This document shows positions 11,441 to 23,191 of a stretch of 64,000 nucleotides of DNA, piece by piece. Origin of the DNA: Eucalyptus grandis. Lineage: Eukaryota; Streptophyta; Magnoliopsida; Myrtales; Myrtaceae. Positions within the stretch are counted from its first letter, which is position 1. Each line of letters starts with the position of its first letter. The notes below the pieces were generated by a model. The model was not told the origin of the DNA, did not search any database, and saw only the letters and a program-made list of their open reading frames with translations. A program made the translations under genes and the position numbers. The stretch covers positions 2,991,501 through 3,055,500 of the forward strand of contig NC_052619.1 of the NCBI RefSeq assembly GCF_016545825.1, in the 5' to 3' direction.

Positions 11441-14400
11441 GAGAAGATTTGATTGCTTCAAGATTGCCGAGGGTGAAGCTTCCCACATATTATGCCGCCC
11501 ATACAACAGTTTGGGTTTCCAAAAGTTGACTATTTAATATTGGAAAGAAAGTTTCGCCTCTAAAAGATGATATGGGAAAGTTGAATCTCCGATAGCTATT
11601 AGGAAGATTTTCCTTTTGAAACTTTTTATAAATATGATAAGGAATCCAACCAATCGCTACTAGCCATTACATGAGTGACTCCTTCCTAGCCATTTGACAA
11701 AATATGTAAGGAAGGAAGAATAAGCCACTAACTCTTATTCTGATTGATATTATCCGATCATATCCCATCAGATTTTTCATCTAAAGATACTTTCTATTAG
11801 AAACAGAGTCTCTAAATTTTGTCAATTATCAAAACCACTTAGAGAATGTTTTCTCAACAGAATAAAATCTTTCAACCTTTTGGTTGATAACATTAACATG
11901 ATAATCCTACAAAAAGTTAAGCAATTGAGTTAAAAAAAGAAGAAGATGGTACGATATCTCTAACTCTTTTGTTACGGTGAGGAAGGAAAAAATAAGATCA
12001 GAGTAGAGCCTAGCCTTCAATAAAGATGATGGTTCGTTTTCACTTTTAACCAAGCGAATAGGCCACATTTAAAACTTCTGTCAAAATAAAAATGATCTTT
12101 TAGTTTGTAAATTTGAGGGTTTTAAAATTATCCCAGAAGTTAGATTCTCCTTAGATTCTCCAAAAGTTGGAGAAAAAGTTATAAATAAAATTTTAAGTGT
12201 TGACAAAAATTTTCTTTTTTTTTTTCCCTCGCTATAATTCGTTTGGGCGACATCCTCTTAATAAGAAATTCGTCGATCAATAAGTATTACTCTTAACCCA
12301 TCTATGAATGGGTAAATATTTTTTTCTTGGGTACTTCTTTAAATCAAAACCTAATTAAAAACATTGTATGATGATCAGATTAGCATGACAAAGAACCAAA
12401 AGCCGTGTTACAGCTTCTCTTTGATTTGGATTCCATGAAAGTCGAAAAGGAAAGCATGCCTTATAAAATTGCTTTATTTTATTTTCTATCACCCTTATAA
12501 TCTTCATATGATATATACAAAAATTACATCATCAATGGATAAAATCTTTTTTAAAAAAATGTAGTTCTAGTTATGGAAACATCACCACAATAATGCAATC
12601 AAACCTAATTCTCAAATTTAAAACCATCAAAACGTGGCACTATCTTGATTAAATCCTTAAGAGAACTTGTAAAAAGTGTTTCTTAACCTAGCACTGCTTT
12701 GCCATACATGGTGAACTGCGTAGCTGTCTGATGAATACCTAGGCTTCTATTTGCAAACATTTTCACTAACTTTCATGATCTGCTAGGATTCTCCTATCAG
12801 GGTTTGTCTTCTCATGTACCTAGCTAGCTGTAGAATTTCTCTTTATAGGTACTCTAGGTAATATGGCAGGTGCACATTTGCATCTAGTGAAAATAGTAGT
12901 TAATACTGGTAAGTACAGAGTTACTCCATTAAGTTTCAACATTTTGCGATTGAATCCTCTTGAGGTTTTTGTTTTTTTTTTGGCAATAAGTCCTCTAACC
13001 TTTTCAATTTATGCAATCAAATTTTTTTAGTCAATCGCTCTAACTCGATCATATGTGACATTGCTTGTCGGACCATTGGTTTGGCTTCAAACAAACAAAA
13101 AACAAACAGGAAAAACAAGAAAAAAGAAATCCGAATTAGAGATATTAGTTACATTGGATAAATGAAAGCCCTTGATTGCACAAATCAAGAAATTTAGGGA
13201 ATTTGATTGTATAAAATAAGTCTTGGAGGATCGAATTGCCAAGCCCAAAAGTTAGAAGGCTTGATTTCACAATTTTTTAATAAATTCAGAAGATCAAACT
13301 GCACAAACATTAAAGCTTAAGAGGAAGAAATCCGTACCCAACACTTTTCTTATTAGCACCGGCAGGTGGAGCCACTAGGAGAGAGGAATATTTAGTAAAA
13401 AACAAGCATATACTTATTAAGCTACTAATCAGACTTAAGCCTTAATTAATTACTTCCAGATTGTTTTTCTCTAATTTCGGGCAGATCAAAAGAGCAGGGG
13501 ATTCGGTGGAATTTCCAGCTAAAATAGCTGTTCTCACGATTAACACAGAAAAAAAGAAAAGAAAAAAGAAAGGGTCAACATGGGAAGTTGCTTTCATAAA
13601 AGAAAAGATAATGCCATCATTTTCATGGTCACTTCCAAAAATTGCAGTAAGAGAGAATGTTGTGCAAAATCCCAATTACTTGGCCAGAAATTTTCTGCAA
13701 CTCCTGTTCTGTCTTTTTTTTTTAATAATTATTAAATAGGTCAAAATTTGTAATTTTGGATGACTGCAAAATATTCTGAACACCCCTTTTAAGAAGACAA
13801 ATTCAGAAAAAAAAAATTAAAAGAAATTGAAGAAAAGTGATCTGAAACTTCACATGTCTGCCTTTTGCAGAATGAAGGAAAGGGAAAAGAAAAGTGAGGC
13901 TATAGTTATAGCGGTAGGTGAAGATAGAAGGAGCTTTTTTCATATCAAGATTTCTAGAATTAGAACAGCCCAATTTTTTTTCTTTTTTTATTGATTAAAA
14001 AAGGAAAAAGAAAGGTTAGAATTAGAAAAAGAAGAAGAGATTGAATAGAAAGCGGTGGTCCAGTGCTGACCATGAAAAAATTAATGTCACCTTCCGTATG
14101 GCATACTTCATTTTCATATTTGCCTTCCAAATTTGACCCACAATATCTCAAAATCTAAAGCTTTGGAAAATGACTAGGTACCTTCTCAGTCCCTCTTTTT
14201 ATCCCTTTGTCCCACTTTTCAGTGACCCAATATTCCTAACGTTTTGCCAAAAAAAGAAAAAGAAAAAAAACAAATAAATAATAAAACAAAATTTTTTTTA
14301 TTCTTAGGATTCCTATAATTTTTCATGTGGCACCAACCACTCTGCATTATCCTCCAACTCAAGACTCCACAGGCACAGCACCACACGGCATTGACTAGTT

Positions 14401-15087
14401 AAAGAAAAGGGTCCAGAGCGAGAAGGAAAAAAAAGTTTTTTGTGTGTTGCAATTTTAGAAAATTTTATTAATGCCGTGCCTTGAGGTGCAATTTCCATGG
14501 CATAAATTGGCATAATCACAATGACCATGGAAGAATTTCCATTTTTCCAAATATATTATCTAATCATTATTTTGATTATTCTAATTATCAATTATCGATT
14601 GTGGAGGGGAGACATCATAGGGAGATCATGATTTGTATGTATTGTGATTAGCATATGAGAACTATGGTGGTTAACATTAGTGCACATTAGTGCTGTATCT
14701 AAACCTATGATGGCTCAATTGATGTGATGCATCATTGATAGCAGGTTTAAGACAGATTACCAGACCCTAAACTTGGATAAATAGAAATTGCCAATTACTG
14801 AAATTTATGTACAGGAGTGGAAAATAATCTTGGGGTGGGGTTGGGTCCAGGGATATTGCTTCTCCTTTAGACAATCAAGTGTGGTCCCAACGAAATAAAG
14901 CCTTCATCTCCCTTTTTCTAATTCTTGTCAACTTTACGTCTACCTCAATATTCCTGAAAAGGCTGCAACTTTGCCGTTGATTGAGCTCCCCATCACGTGC
15001 CATTCTCATTATTGAGAAATCACATGCACTCGAAATTCACAAAAACAAAATCCTAAAAAAAGAGAGAAAGATTAATTTTTTTAAAAG
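11441..15087. other. Gene-poor AT-rich DNA
   Basis: I found no supported gene, RNA or complete transposon in these 3.6 kb. Weak inverted words near 12920-13330 (TCAACATTTTGCGATTGAAT against GATCAAACTGCACAAACA) suggest another decayed TIR element. Poly-A and poly-T rich runs are frequent near 13540-14280. The short ORFs here have no domain-like composition. Confidence 0.5.
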
Positions 15088-15487
15088 ATTAATACCTTAA
15101 AAAGCCCCAAATTGATTCACTTTTAACAAATTTATCCCAAATTAATTTGTTAAACTGCCAAAAGTCCCAAATTAATATATTTGTGATAAATGTACCATTT
15201 GTTAAATTTGATTAATACCACAAAAAATCACAAAAATAGTATAATTATAACAAACATAGAGTAAAATCCTAAACTGATATATTAGTTAATTATCATGTGT
15301 CATCCAACCTAACAATTTGATCGTAAAATTTAATTAAAACTAATAGAGGGTAATTTTTTTACAAATATACTAGTTTGTGGTAAATTTGTCAAAAATGTAC
15401 TAATTTAGGGTTTTTAGTAGTTAAAAAATTAGTTTTGGTAAATTTTCATAAATATACAAGTTTAAGGTCTTTTAGGATATTAACCCA
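15088..15487. mobile_element. AT-rich terminal-inverted-repeat element
   Basis: The left arm TTAATACCTTAAAAAGCCCC pairs with the right arm, which on the minus strand begins TTAATATCCTAAAAGACC. The arms continue as internal near-repeats about AAATTTATCCCAAATTAAT. Fragments of the same family are at 11040-11115 and 42690-42775. It has no coding capacity. Confidence 0.55.
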
Positions 15488-15699
15488 AAATAAAATGTAA
15501 GTTCCACCTCCCAAGAAATCCAAATCTAATTTGAATTAAAGGGCACATCAAATTTAAACAAATAAAAATCCTTCAAGCAAGTCGAATTTTATACATTACT
15601 CAAACTTGAGACATAATTTCATAAAATTAAAGATGTTATATCACCTCAATAAAGCTTTATACATGTTAAATATACTCATTCGATCCAGTCCCATCCATT

Positions 15700-15965
15700 G
15701 ATCAAAGTACTCAATATCAAATTATGGCTACACTTAATGTCCCGTGACAAGGCCTATAAAGACATATCTTTGACATAGGTGTCCACCAATATTGGCCAGT
15801 GGCTTTGACTAGACAAGCGTTCTGAGAACAATATGCATACTCACAACCCTTAGATGTGTGCTGATCATAACGACAAGAGCATAAAACCATCAACACAATC
15901 TTTCGACTAGTCACAACATTTCAGAGTTAATTTCATAAACCAAATTCACAAATTAATACATATAT
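15700..15965 (-). repeat. Inverted copy of the DUF247 downstream flank
   Basis: The reverse complement matches 17935-18185 and 3040-3230. Landmarks include GGTTTTATGCTCTTGTCGTT, CAAAGCCACTGGCCAATA, GACACCTATGTCAAAGA and CCATAATTTGATATTGA. It stops at the TIR element starting at 15972. The ORF at 15717-15914 lies within this repeat and is not a gene. Together with 17935-18185 it forms an inverted pair around about 2 kb. Confidence 0.72.
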
Positions 15966-16080
15966 AATATTTGGAAAAATTGTCTAAAAAATTCTAAACT
16001 TATTGTACAAAAGTCAATTCAATCCTAACATTTTAATTGTGCCAATTTAATCCTAAACGTTTTGATGATTTGCCAATTTA

Positions 16081-17233
16081 GAGTGCCTTTGGTTCAACTT
16101 TGCAAAAAGACTTAGAGTGTAATGCAAATGCTAAAAGTTAAAGCTATATAGGGAAATGGAAATTGTGTTTCGTAAAAACTCTTTAAAAATGGACTTGGAG
16201 TTCAAGTTGTATTTCGTAAAAAAACTTTTGCAATAGACTTTAGGTATATATATATTTTATTTTTATATTGAAAAAGGCCCAAACCCTTCACCGAATTGGT
16301 GAAGGGCTATAGCCACCGGTGAGTCAAATTTGGCATCAACAACCGTCGGTTGAGATCGCCTAACATTTGGCGACCTTCGACGAGGGTTGCGCAACCCCGA
16401 CGAGGGCCACCTGAGGTCGCATAACCCTTGGCGCCTGGGTCTCGCAACCTCAAGCGGGGGTCATCAAGGTGTGATCCAGGTGACCACTACTAGGGTTGCG
16501 CAACCTTAGACGACCATCGCTTGAGGTCTCGTGACCTCAAGCAACATTTCCCTAGGGTCGTGCGACCATCTGAGATCCAAGCTAGGGCTCGCATGACCTC
16601 AGGTGACCATTGCCTGAGGTCACTCGACCCAGGTGACAGTCGCCTGGGTCAAGCGATTATTGTTGAGGGTCGCCTGAGGTCATGCAACCTTAGGTGGCCC
16701 TCGCCTGGGTCGTGCAACCCTTGTCGGAGGTTGCCTTAACCTTGGGGAGACCTTAATTGATGGCCGTCGGCGCTAGATCTAGCTCATTGATGACCATAGC
16801 CCTCCGTCGGACCGTGCAACCCTCGTCGGAGGTTGCCTAACCTTGGGGGGACCTTAATCGATGGCCGTCGGTGCTAGATCTAGCTCATTGATGACCATAG
16901 CCCTCCGTCGGACCAATGAAGGGCTTGAAGCATTTTTAATAAAAAAATATACAACAAGGACAAAATCGGAAATTTAAAGAATTGGTGATGGTAGCTTTGG
17001 AAAGAAAAAACTAGTTTCAGCATTTGGCTAAATACCCAATGCTAGTCTCTACTATTATTGGGCTTTCAGCTTTCCCAAGACCAACAATCGGCCCAAAGCC
17101 CCTTCAGAAAACTTACCAAACACCTTAGCTCTCCAAGGGGCTTTGGAGACCGTTAACGTGGCAATTTTAATGATTTTTAAAGTTCCGAATTTTTTTATTA
17201 GTTTTTTTGAAAAACTATACCAAACGCACCCTT
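16081..17233. mobile_element. Nested TIR element with GC-rich core
   Basis: The left end GAGTGCCTTTGGTTCAAC pairs with the right end, which on the minus strand reads GGGTGCGTTTGGTATAG. These are the TTTGGTA-type ends seen in many plant non-autonomous DNA transposons. The core (16270-16920) is much more GC-rich than its surroundings and is built from diverged GGTCGCCTGAGGTC-like words. The ORF at 16521-16739 is a product of this repetition and is not called. Confidence 0.5.
16711..16913. repeat. Two-copy ~102-bp tandem repeat
   Basis: A unit beginning CGTGCAACCCTTGTCGGAGG and ending CCCTCCGTCGGAC occurs twice in direct succession (start offsets 16711 and 16813) with only a few differences. 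It lies in the GC-rich core of the nested element and looks like a recent local duplication. Confidence 0.8.
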
Positions 17234-17689
17234 AGTCCTAAGCCTCTTAATAATTTATCAATGTAGTCATTCTTGCAAAATATCCAAGTAATAGGTTTAT
17301 GACTAAATTGACAAATATTCAAAACATTTAGAACTAAATTGATACAAAGAAAGGTTTAGAACTAAATTAGCAAATCGTTAAAATGTTAATGACTAAATTG
17401 GCATAATTGAAATGTTTAAGACTAAATTGATTGCCATACAATATGTTTAAAACTTTTCTAACAATTATCCCTATAACCTTTTGCAAATCCTTCCATCAAG
17501 AAGAATATATATTTCATATATCATTTTACAAATAATCAACTCCTAAGCTATTTCAAGAAATACTTTAACTATGTCATTTCGAATAACCAGATGGTAGTGA
17601 AAGCGCAATCCAACTTTATGCAACAAATATACTCTAAACACTACTTTTTCTTTATAGAAAAAAGATTTATATCTAAACATTTTAGTGGA

Positions 17690-18852
17690 CGATGAAAACA
17701 TTTCCTGTTCATTCATTGTGTAAGTGATATAAGCAATCATTATCAATAAACTATTTTTTAAATCATGCATTTTTTGTGAAACAAACGCATCTAATTGTGG
17801 AAAATGTTGCCCCAATGGAATAACTTTCCTCCTTTATTCCAAGTTAATTGATATTACTTGAAATTGCTTTAGAGTTAATTATTTGTAAAATGATATATAT
17901 ATTCTTGATGGCAGGATTTGCCAAAGGTTATAAATGTAATTTGTGAACTAGGTTTATAAAATTAATATTGAAATGGTGTTTGACTAGTTGAAGGATCTTG
18001 TTGATGATTTATGCTCGTCATTATGACTAGTACTCACCTAAGGGTTGAGTATGCAAAAAGTTCTCAAAACGCCCTGTTTGGTTGGAGCCACTGGCCAATG
18101 TAGGTTGACACCCATGTCAAAGAAGAATTTGTGTAGGCCTTGTCATGTGGTGTTGAGCATGACCATAATTTGGTATTGACCATAATTTGGCTGCACAGAA
18201 AGAAGAGGCTCACATATTCCAAATATATTTTTGCGCGTGGTGCCAGGCGGTTGTTAGAGGAAGAAAAAAAATCATGGGTTTTGCTTTATGATTTTCTTCT
18301 TCAAAAGGATTTTATACTATGAGTTTTACATCCAATTGAACTGTTTTATTTGTAAATAAAATGAGTTTAGATGTGAGAAATACTTAAGCGATCGAGTGTG
18401 TGAGTAATTGTAATTCTATGATTCTCCGATTATTAGTGGATTAACTGTTATTAACTCTCAAAGGAAGTAAGTATCAATACTCGGATTAAACCATGTAAAT
18501 CTCTGATATTCTTTATTATTCATTGCTGATTTCTTTGTTGATTTCATGGTGATTTGAATGCAAGATCCATTAGCACTTCTACATCAACTTACAATACTGT
18601 ACTTATATTATAATGCCGTTTGGATCATTAATTAACTTTGATTTGGTTTGGTGTAATTTTTGCTTGTTCTCACAATTGGCACAGAACCAAGACAAGAGAA
18701 CACATTTTCAGATGTTGCTCATCAAAAATGATGATCCCCGCCATTGTTACTTGCTAGAAAATTAAGATCACAAAAAGAGATAAAATTAATGTAACATAGT
18801 GATAACACTCTGAAAAACATGCTAGGAAATTAAAATCACAAGTAAGACAATA
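17690..18852. repeat. Duplicated downstream flank of DUF247 gene B
   Basis: Collinear with 2220-4360 (gene A flank), with many small deletions making this copy shorter. The left part (17700-17860) matches 2160-2330. The right part matches the 3' side of gene A up to the stop codon. It holds no separate gene; the ORF at 18140-18322 is not conserved in copy A. Confidence 0.7.
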
Positions 18853-20526
18853 TTAAGAGTAGCCCAGTGATAATATATAGTAATAAAAGATACAAGAGGA
18901 CAAACAACACGTGGGGACCGAAGCCGGATCGAGCTTATTTTGTCCTATCGAGTAGGGTCGGACAGTAAGCCGAGCAGAAAGTCTGTAGCACAATGACCAG
19001 AAAGAAGAGGATGGTGGCCACCAACACCACACCCTTCCAAGGCGATACACGTATCGCTCTATCATTTTCTGGGTCTTGATGTTCGGCGCGGCGTTGTAAA
19101 ACTCGTTGACTTTCTTGATCGTCTTGTCCAGTTGGGAAGGGCCGTGCACATCGATAGAGTGGCTCATACCATTGAATAGACGTGCCACTTCGCCGTCCTT
19201 GAGACGGCCAGTGATGATACCGTGTTTCTTGAGCAACTTCACGTCGTCCAGTGTGTTAATTAGGCCATCCATTAGCTCCACGAAGCGTGCGAACACCAAG
19301 GGACCGGAGATGGCCATCGCCTCGTACGCCACCAAGTTCCGTATCACAACTTCCGAGTTGATGACGAATTTGATAGTGGGAAGTTGAAACGTGTGCGTTT
19401 TCTCATTGAACGATATGTCCTTTATGAACTTTATTTTGCTGAATTTTACGCCCGCTTTGGCAAGAGAGGATGCTGTCGGAATCAATGCCTTCTCTTCTGC
19501 GGGAGCCTCGTCCACCCCCAATGAGTCGGTGGGTGAAGGTAGTTTCGAATAGAGATCCATCATGCTTTTCAGCATCTGAGCCTGGGGTTTAATGTTCCGC
19601 AAGATTCTTAAATTGGAGTTCGCTACAAGTTCGACCATACTGTCTGCCACATGATTAACATTCTGAGGAGGAATAAGCACTTCCGGAACATCAGTAGATA
19701 TCACGAGGTCGAGGGATCCGTGAACCTCGATCTTATGTCCTTCGATTTTTATGGTGTCAGCGGGTATAGCAATCTTGACCTCGTCCTCTCTTGACACGAC
19801 CATGCTATAAAGAAGATCCAACAAATGTGCGCACTTCAAAGCTTTGGCGGCGGGACAATTTATCGTCTCTTTGAGCGGTGACAGAGCTTTGCAAAACCCC
19901 ACAAGCATGCGGGGGAGGATCTCTTCGACAATAGTCTTCTGCTCCGCAACTTGTAGCGGCTCACAGCCGAGCTTCAACATCTTCTCCACGAAGAATATTG
20001 GGATTTGGTTCTCCAACATCATGACATCCCTCCGGATGGTGGCATCAGCAAGCTTCTTGCCCGTGTTGTCGGCTAAGTCCTCCAAAAAGGGTGACGACTC
20101 GAGGAAACTTTTGTTGATGCCGTGCTGGCAGACCTGATAGAACAAGAACAGCGAGTCGACAGTCATGATCCATGACAACATGTTGGAATCCATGTCCAAG
20201 AATTTGTGGTAGCACGCGCGGACAGAAAGGTCCAAATCGGAAAGCTTGCTCGCGAGCTCGGCAACGCTCAAGTGATTGAACTCCTTGTGGAGCTTCTTCG
20301 CGACGTCAAGCTTGACGCGCTCCATTTCCGTGAGCTGAGGCTGAAGGTGGTGATAGGGTCCTAAGCCGACGAGTTGGGGGGTATAAGCCTCGGGCTTGGC
20401 AGAGCTGAGTGATTTGGGGACTTGGAAAATGCACACATTAGAAGGAATGTCCTTCTCGAGCTCTTCGTTGAAATTGGTATGGACATGATTGAACCAATCT
20501 CTCATATCTCTGGATGAAGAAGACAT
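18853..20526 (-). CDS. DUF247 (UPF0481) protein, copy B with frameshifted C-terminus
   Basis: A 557-residue ORF. Residues 1 to about 487 carry every DUF247 landmark: VCIFQVPKSL (31-40), GLGPYHH (54-60), MMLENQIPIFF, SSLAKAGVKF, VVIRNLVAYEAMAISG and LLKKHGIITGRLKDGEVARLFNG. After IERYVY, at about 19039-19046, one base is missing relative to copy A. The annotated frame therefore runs into an unrelated tail ending at 18853. In the neighbouring frame the hydrophobic anchor and a QTFCSAY motif are still readable and end at a TAA near 18935. The gene may thus have lost its membrane anchor, or the base may be an assembly error. The TATA box and start context are good. It is closest to pseudogene copy D. 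Confidence 0.85.
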   Translation of the reverse strand: MSSSSRDMRDWFNHVHTNFNEELEKDIPSNVCIFQVPKSLSSAKPEAYTPQLVGLGPYHHLQPQLTEMERVKLDVAKKLHKEFNHLSVAELASKLSDLDLSVRACYHKFLDMDSNMLSWIMTVDSLFLFYQVCQHGINKSFLESSPFLEDLADNTGKKLADATIRRDVMMLENQIPIFFVEKMLKLGCEPLQVAEQKTIVEEILPRMLVGFCKALSPLKETINCPAAKALKCAHLLDLLYSMVVSREDEVKIAIPADTIKIEGHKIEVHGSLDLVISTDVPEVLIPPQNVNHVADSMVELVANSNLRILRNIKPQAQMLKSMMDLYSKLPSPTDSLGVDEAPAEEKALIPTASSLAKAGVKFSKIKFIKDISFNEKTHTFQLPTIKFVINSEVVIRNLVAYEAMAISGPLVFARFVELMDGLINTLDDVKLLKKHGIITGRLKDGEVARLFNGMSHSIDVHGPSQLDKTIKKVNEFYNAAPNIKTQKMIERYVYRLGRVWCWWPPSSSFWSLCYRLSARLTVRPYSIGQNKLDPASVPTCCLSSCIFYYYILSLGYS

Positions 20527-20631
20527 TGTTGATGATAAAAACTAGATCAGCTCTCGTGGGATGATAGTGTGTGTGGGGGGATGTGTGTGTAGATTTGGTG
20601 CCGTGCATTACCCTAGCTCCAATATACCTTG

Positions 20632-20639
20632 TTTATATA
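20632..20639 (-). promoter_or_regulatory. TATA box of DUF247 copy B
   Basis: On the minus strand this reads CTCTATATAAACAAGG (core TATATAAA), about 106 bases upstream of the ATG. The same motif is conserved in copy C. It is a canonical plant TATA box at a plausible distance, with a GT-rich 5' leader (20560-20590) between it and the start. Confidence 0.65.
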
Positions 20640-20759
20640 GAGACGGACTTTGCTTATCTTGCCATCAAACCCCCGAAAAAGAATTAGAAGAGTAAAAAAT
20701 TTGTAGGCCAGATTTTTACCAAAAAAAAATTTGTGGGCCAGATTATAATTATTGTATTA

Positions 20760-21641
20760 TGGCGCGTTTGGTAACGATTTTGTTCTCGGAAACAGATTCT
20801 GATCTAAAATGATTATTTTTTATTCTGTTTCCAGGAACAATTTCTAAGCATTTTAAGCTGTTTGGTAATTGTCCAAAATTTTTATTCTAGAATAGAATTG
20901 CATTTGGTACCGTGTTTATTGATTATGTTCCAAATTATTTTATTTTAATTTTTAAATATTTTTTTACTTTTTTTTTTTTTTTTCCTTTTTCTCCTATTCT
21001 TCTTCTTCTAGCCGTTCGCCAAACCCGGCGACGGGCCAGACGAGGGCTAGCGACCACCTGGAGCGTCGCTGGCCCTCGTCGATTGAGCCTTGCCTAGCCC
21101 CGCTGAGGCTTGGCCTGCCAGATCTAAAGAGGCCGAGCCTCACTGGTGGCCAGGCCAGCCTCATCGGGGCTGGGCGAGGCCCGCTTGGCCACCAACGGGG
21201 CTCGCCTCGGCCACTGGCAAGGCTCACGCATAGCCCCACCGAGGCTTTGCCTCGCTGGTGGCTGGGCTTGCTTTCAGTGAGCTTGCCAGACCTCGCCTGG
21301 TCTGGCGAGCCTTTGGCGAGCTCATCGGACCGGTCCTAGCGACCGGTAGTGGCGTGGACGACGTGTACGATGGCGGACAGCGGCGGACGATGGCGGTCGA
21401 TGAAGAAGAAGAAAAGAGAAGAATAAAAAGAGTTAGTTTTGATTCTTTGATTTGTTCTCGGAACAAGAATCGATATTTTTTTTTTTTATTCTTGATTTTT
21501 TCAAATCTACTTCCGAGAACAAAAAAATATAAATTTGTTTCCGGGAACAAAAATTTTACCAGACGCGATTTTGTTCCAAGACTACTCTTGGGAACAAAAA
21601 ATTAGAATCGTGTACTGTTTGGATGGATACCAAACAGCCCC
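20760..21641. mobile_element. TTTGGTA-end TIR element flanked by TTA
   Basis: The left end TGGCGCGTTTGGTAACG and the right end, read on the minus strand as GGGGCTGTTTGGTATCC, form short inverted termini. TTA lies directly outside both ends (20757-20759 and 21642-21644), as in PIF/Harbinger-type insertions. The sub-terminal parts contain repeated TTGTTCTCGGAACA-like words. The core (21010-21370) is GC-rich with GAGGCTCGGCC-type words. A relative, split by a LINE, is at 28713-36163. The ORFs in it are composition artefacts and no transposase is present. Confidence 0.65.
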
Positions 21642-21847
21642 TTAATGTCCCACGCTCCTGTTTTTATCTCTCTACACAATGTTCTCGAGCTTTTCTAGCT
21701 AGGGTTTCATTGCACACGTGTCTGGAAAAATACTCATAATGTGCAAGACAGAAAAGAGCAATTAGAGTTTATCACACGTCAAAAGTATCTTACGACATAT
21801 CATGAGTGAAGGTTCCTTTCAAAATACTTTTGTTGCTTCTACACAAG

Positions 21848-21926
21848 AAAAAAATATCAAAAATGTTTTAAACTAATTGTACTTGTACCAATTCAATCAT
21901 AAATATGACAATTTGACTAATTTATT
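21848..21926. mobile_element. End fragment of a TIR element that truncates DUF247 copy C
   Basis: AAAAATATCAAAAATGTTTT and TGTACCAATTCAATCATAAA match the arm of the family at 15972 and 24132. The fragment begins exactly where homology of copy C to other DUF247 genes stops, so insertion and later deletion probably removed the gene's 3' end. Confidence 0.45.
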
Positions 21927-23064
21927 GATTGCCGGAAGTTGAAATGTTTGCTCTTTCACATCGAACGACGTCTCTTCTAAGTAATCCGTTTTGCGGAATT
22001 TTATGCCCGCTTTGGCGAGAGAGGACGCTGTTGGGATCAATCCCTTCTCTTCAGCGGGAGCCTCTTCGTACCCCAATGAATCGACGGCAGAGGATCCAAT
22101 TCGCTGAGAAAGGATTTTCATAATGCTTTGCACCATCATAGCATGGGATCTAATTTTCTCCGTGAAAGGTAACTTCGGTGACTGCAAAGCGGTGAGCACT
22201 CCCTCTATAAGGTCCTGAGTAGCAGTACGCCTGTTATCATTAGACGCGGGTACAGCACCATCGAGGGACTCCGTCTTATCTTCTTCTATTACGATGATGT
22301 CAGCGGGAATATCGATCTTGAATTCGTCCTCTCTCCACGACCATACTATAAAGAAGATCCAACAAATGCGCGCGCTTCAAAGATTTGTCAAAGGGGTACT
22401 GTCTCGTCTCTTTGAGCGGCGAGAGAGATTTGCAAAACCTCAACAGCATGTGGGGGAAATTCTCTTGGATCTTCTTCCGCTCGGCGACTTCTAGTGGCGC
22501 GCACATGACCGTCACCATCTGTGCCAAAAAGAATATCGGGATTTGGTTCTCCAACATCATGACGTCCCTCAGGATGGCATCCTCGGCGAGCTTCTTGCCT
22601 GCGTGGTCAGCTAGGCCCCCCAAGAAAGGTGATGACTCAGGGGCCCTCTTGCCGATGGCATGCTGGCAGAGCAGATGGAACAAGAACTGCGCATCAACGC
22701 TAATGATCCATGACAACACGTCGGCGTCGATGTCCAAGAACTTGTGGTAACATGCGCGGACATAGAGGTGCAAATCAGTGAGCTTTTCCACGAGCTCAGT
22801 GAAGCTCAAGCCATTGGACTCCTTGTGGAGCTTCTTCGCGAAGTCAAGCTTGACTCGCTCCATCTGCAGGAGCTGAGGCTGAAGGTGGTGATAGGGTCCT
22901 AAGCCGACGAGTTGGGGGATATAAGCCTGAGGCTTGGCAGAGCTGAGTGATCGGGGGACTTGGAAAACGCACACATGTGAATGAATGTCCTTCTGAAGCT
23001 CTTCCTCGAAATTTTTTTTGACATGAATGAACCATTCTCTCATTTCTGTGAATGAAAGGGACAT
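21927..23064 (-). pseudogene. DUF247 pseudogene, copy C (frameshift and 3' truncation)
   Basis: The first 240 or so codons are intact and typical: MSLSFTEMREW start, VCVFQVPRSL, GLGPYHH and MMLENQIPIFF. After LLDLLYSMVV a net loss of two bases near 22335-22340 shifts the frame. The next frame stays open from there through IEEDK and SSLAKAGIKF to FQLPAI at about 21930. Homology then ends in a TIR-element fragment, so the last 140 or so residues, including the GIITG region and the membrane anchor, are missing. Promoter and start context are preserved. With one frameshift and one truncation this is a fairly young pseudogene. Confidence 0.85.
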
Positions 23065-23183
23065 TGTTGATGATCAAAGCAAGATCAGCTCTCTCTGGTT
23101 TTTTCCTCTTTTCTTTTGGGTTGATAGAAGGGGCGTGTCTATGGATTTGGTTCTATGCATCATCTTTGCTCTCATGTGCCTTA

Positions 23184-23191
23184 TTTATATA
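23184..23191 (-). promoter_or_regulatory. TATA box of DUF247 pseudogene C
   Basis: Minus strand CTATATAAATAAGG, about 120 bases before the ATG. It is the counterpart of the copy B TATA box, and the flanking bases are conserved too. Confidence 0.6.

Larger units (their letters stand above)
15972..17473. mobile_element. TIR element carrying a nested insertion
   Basis: The left end (AAAATTGTCTAAAAAATTCT) and the right end, read on the minus strand as GGGATAATTGTTAGAAAAG then TTTTAAACATATTGTA, form long imperfect inverted repeats of the family also found at 10105 and 24132. Its arms are separated by a second element at about 16081-17233. Only short non-coding arms belong to the outer element. 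Confidence 0.52.

Noticed and set aside
15717..15914. Cys-rich 65-residue ORF as a possible small secreted peptide
   Set aside because: It is the inverted copy of a non-coding gene-flank repeat, and the other copies have no such ORF.
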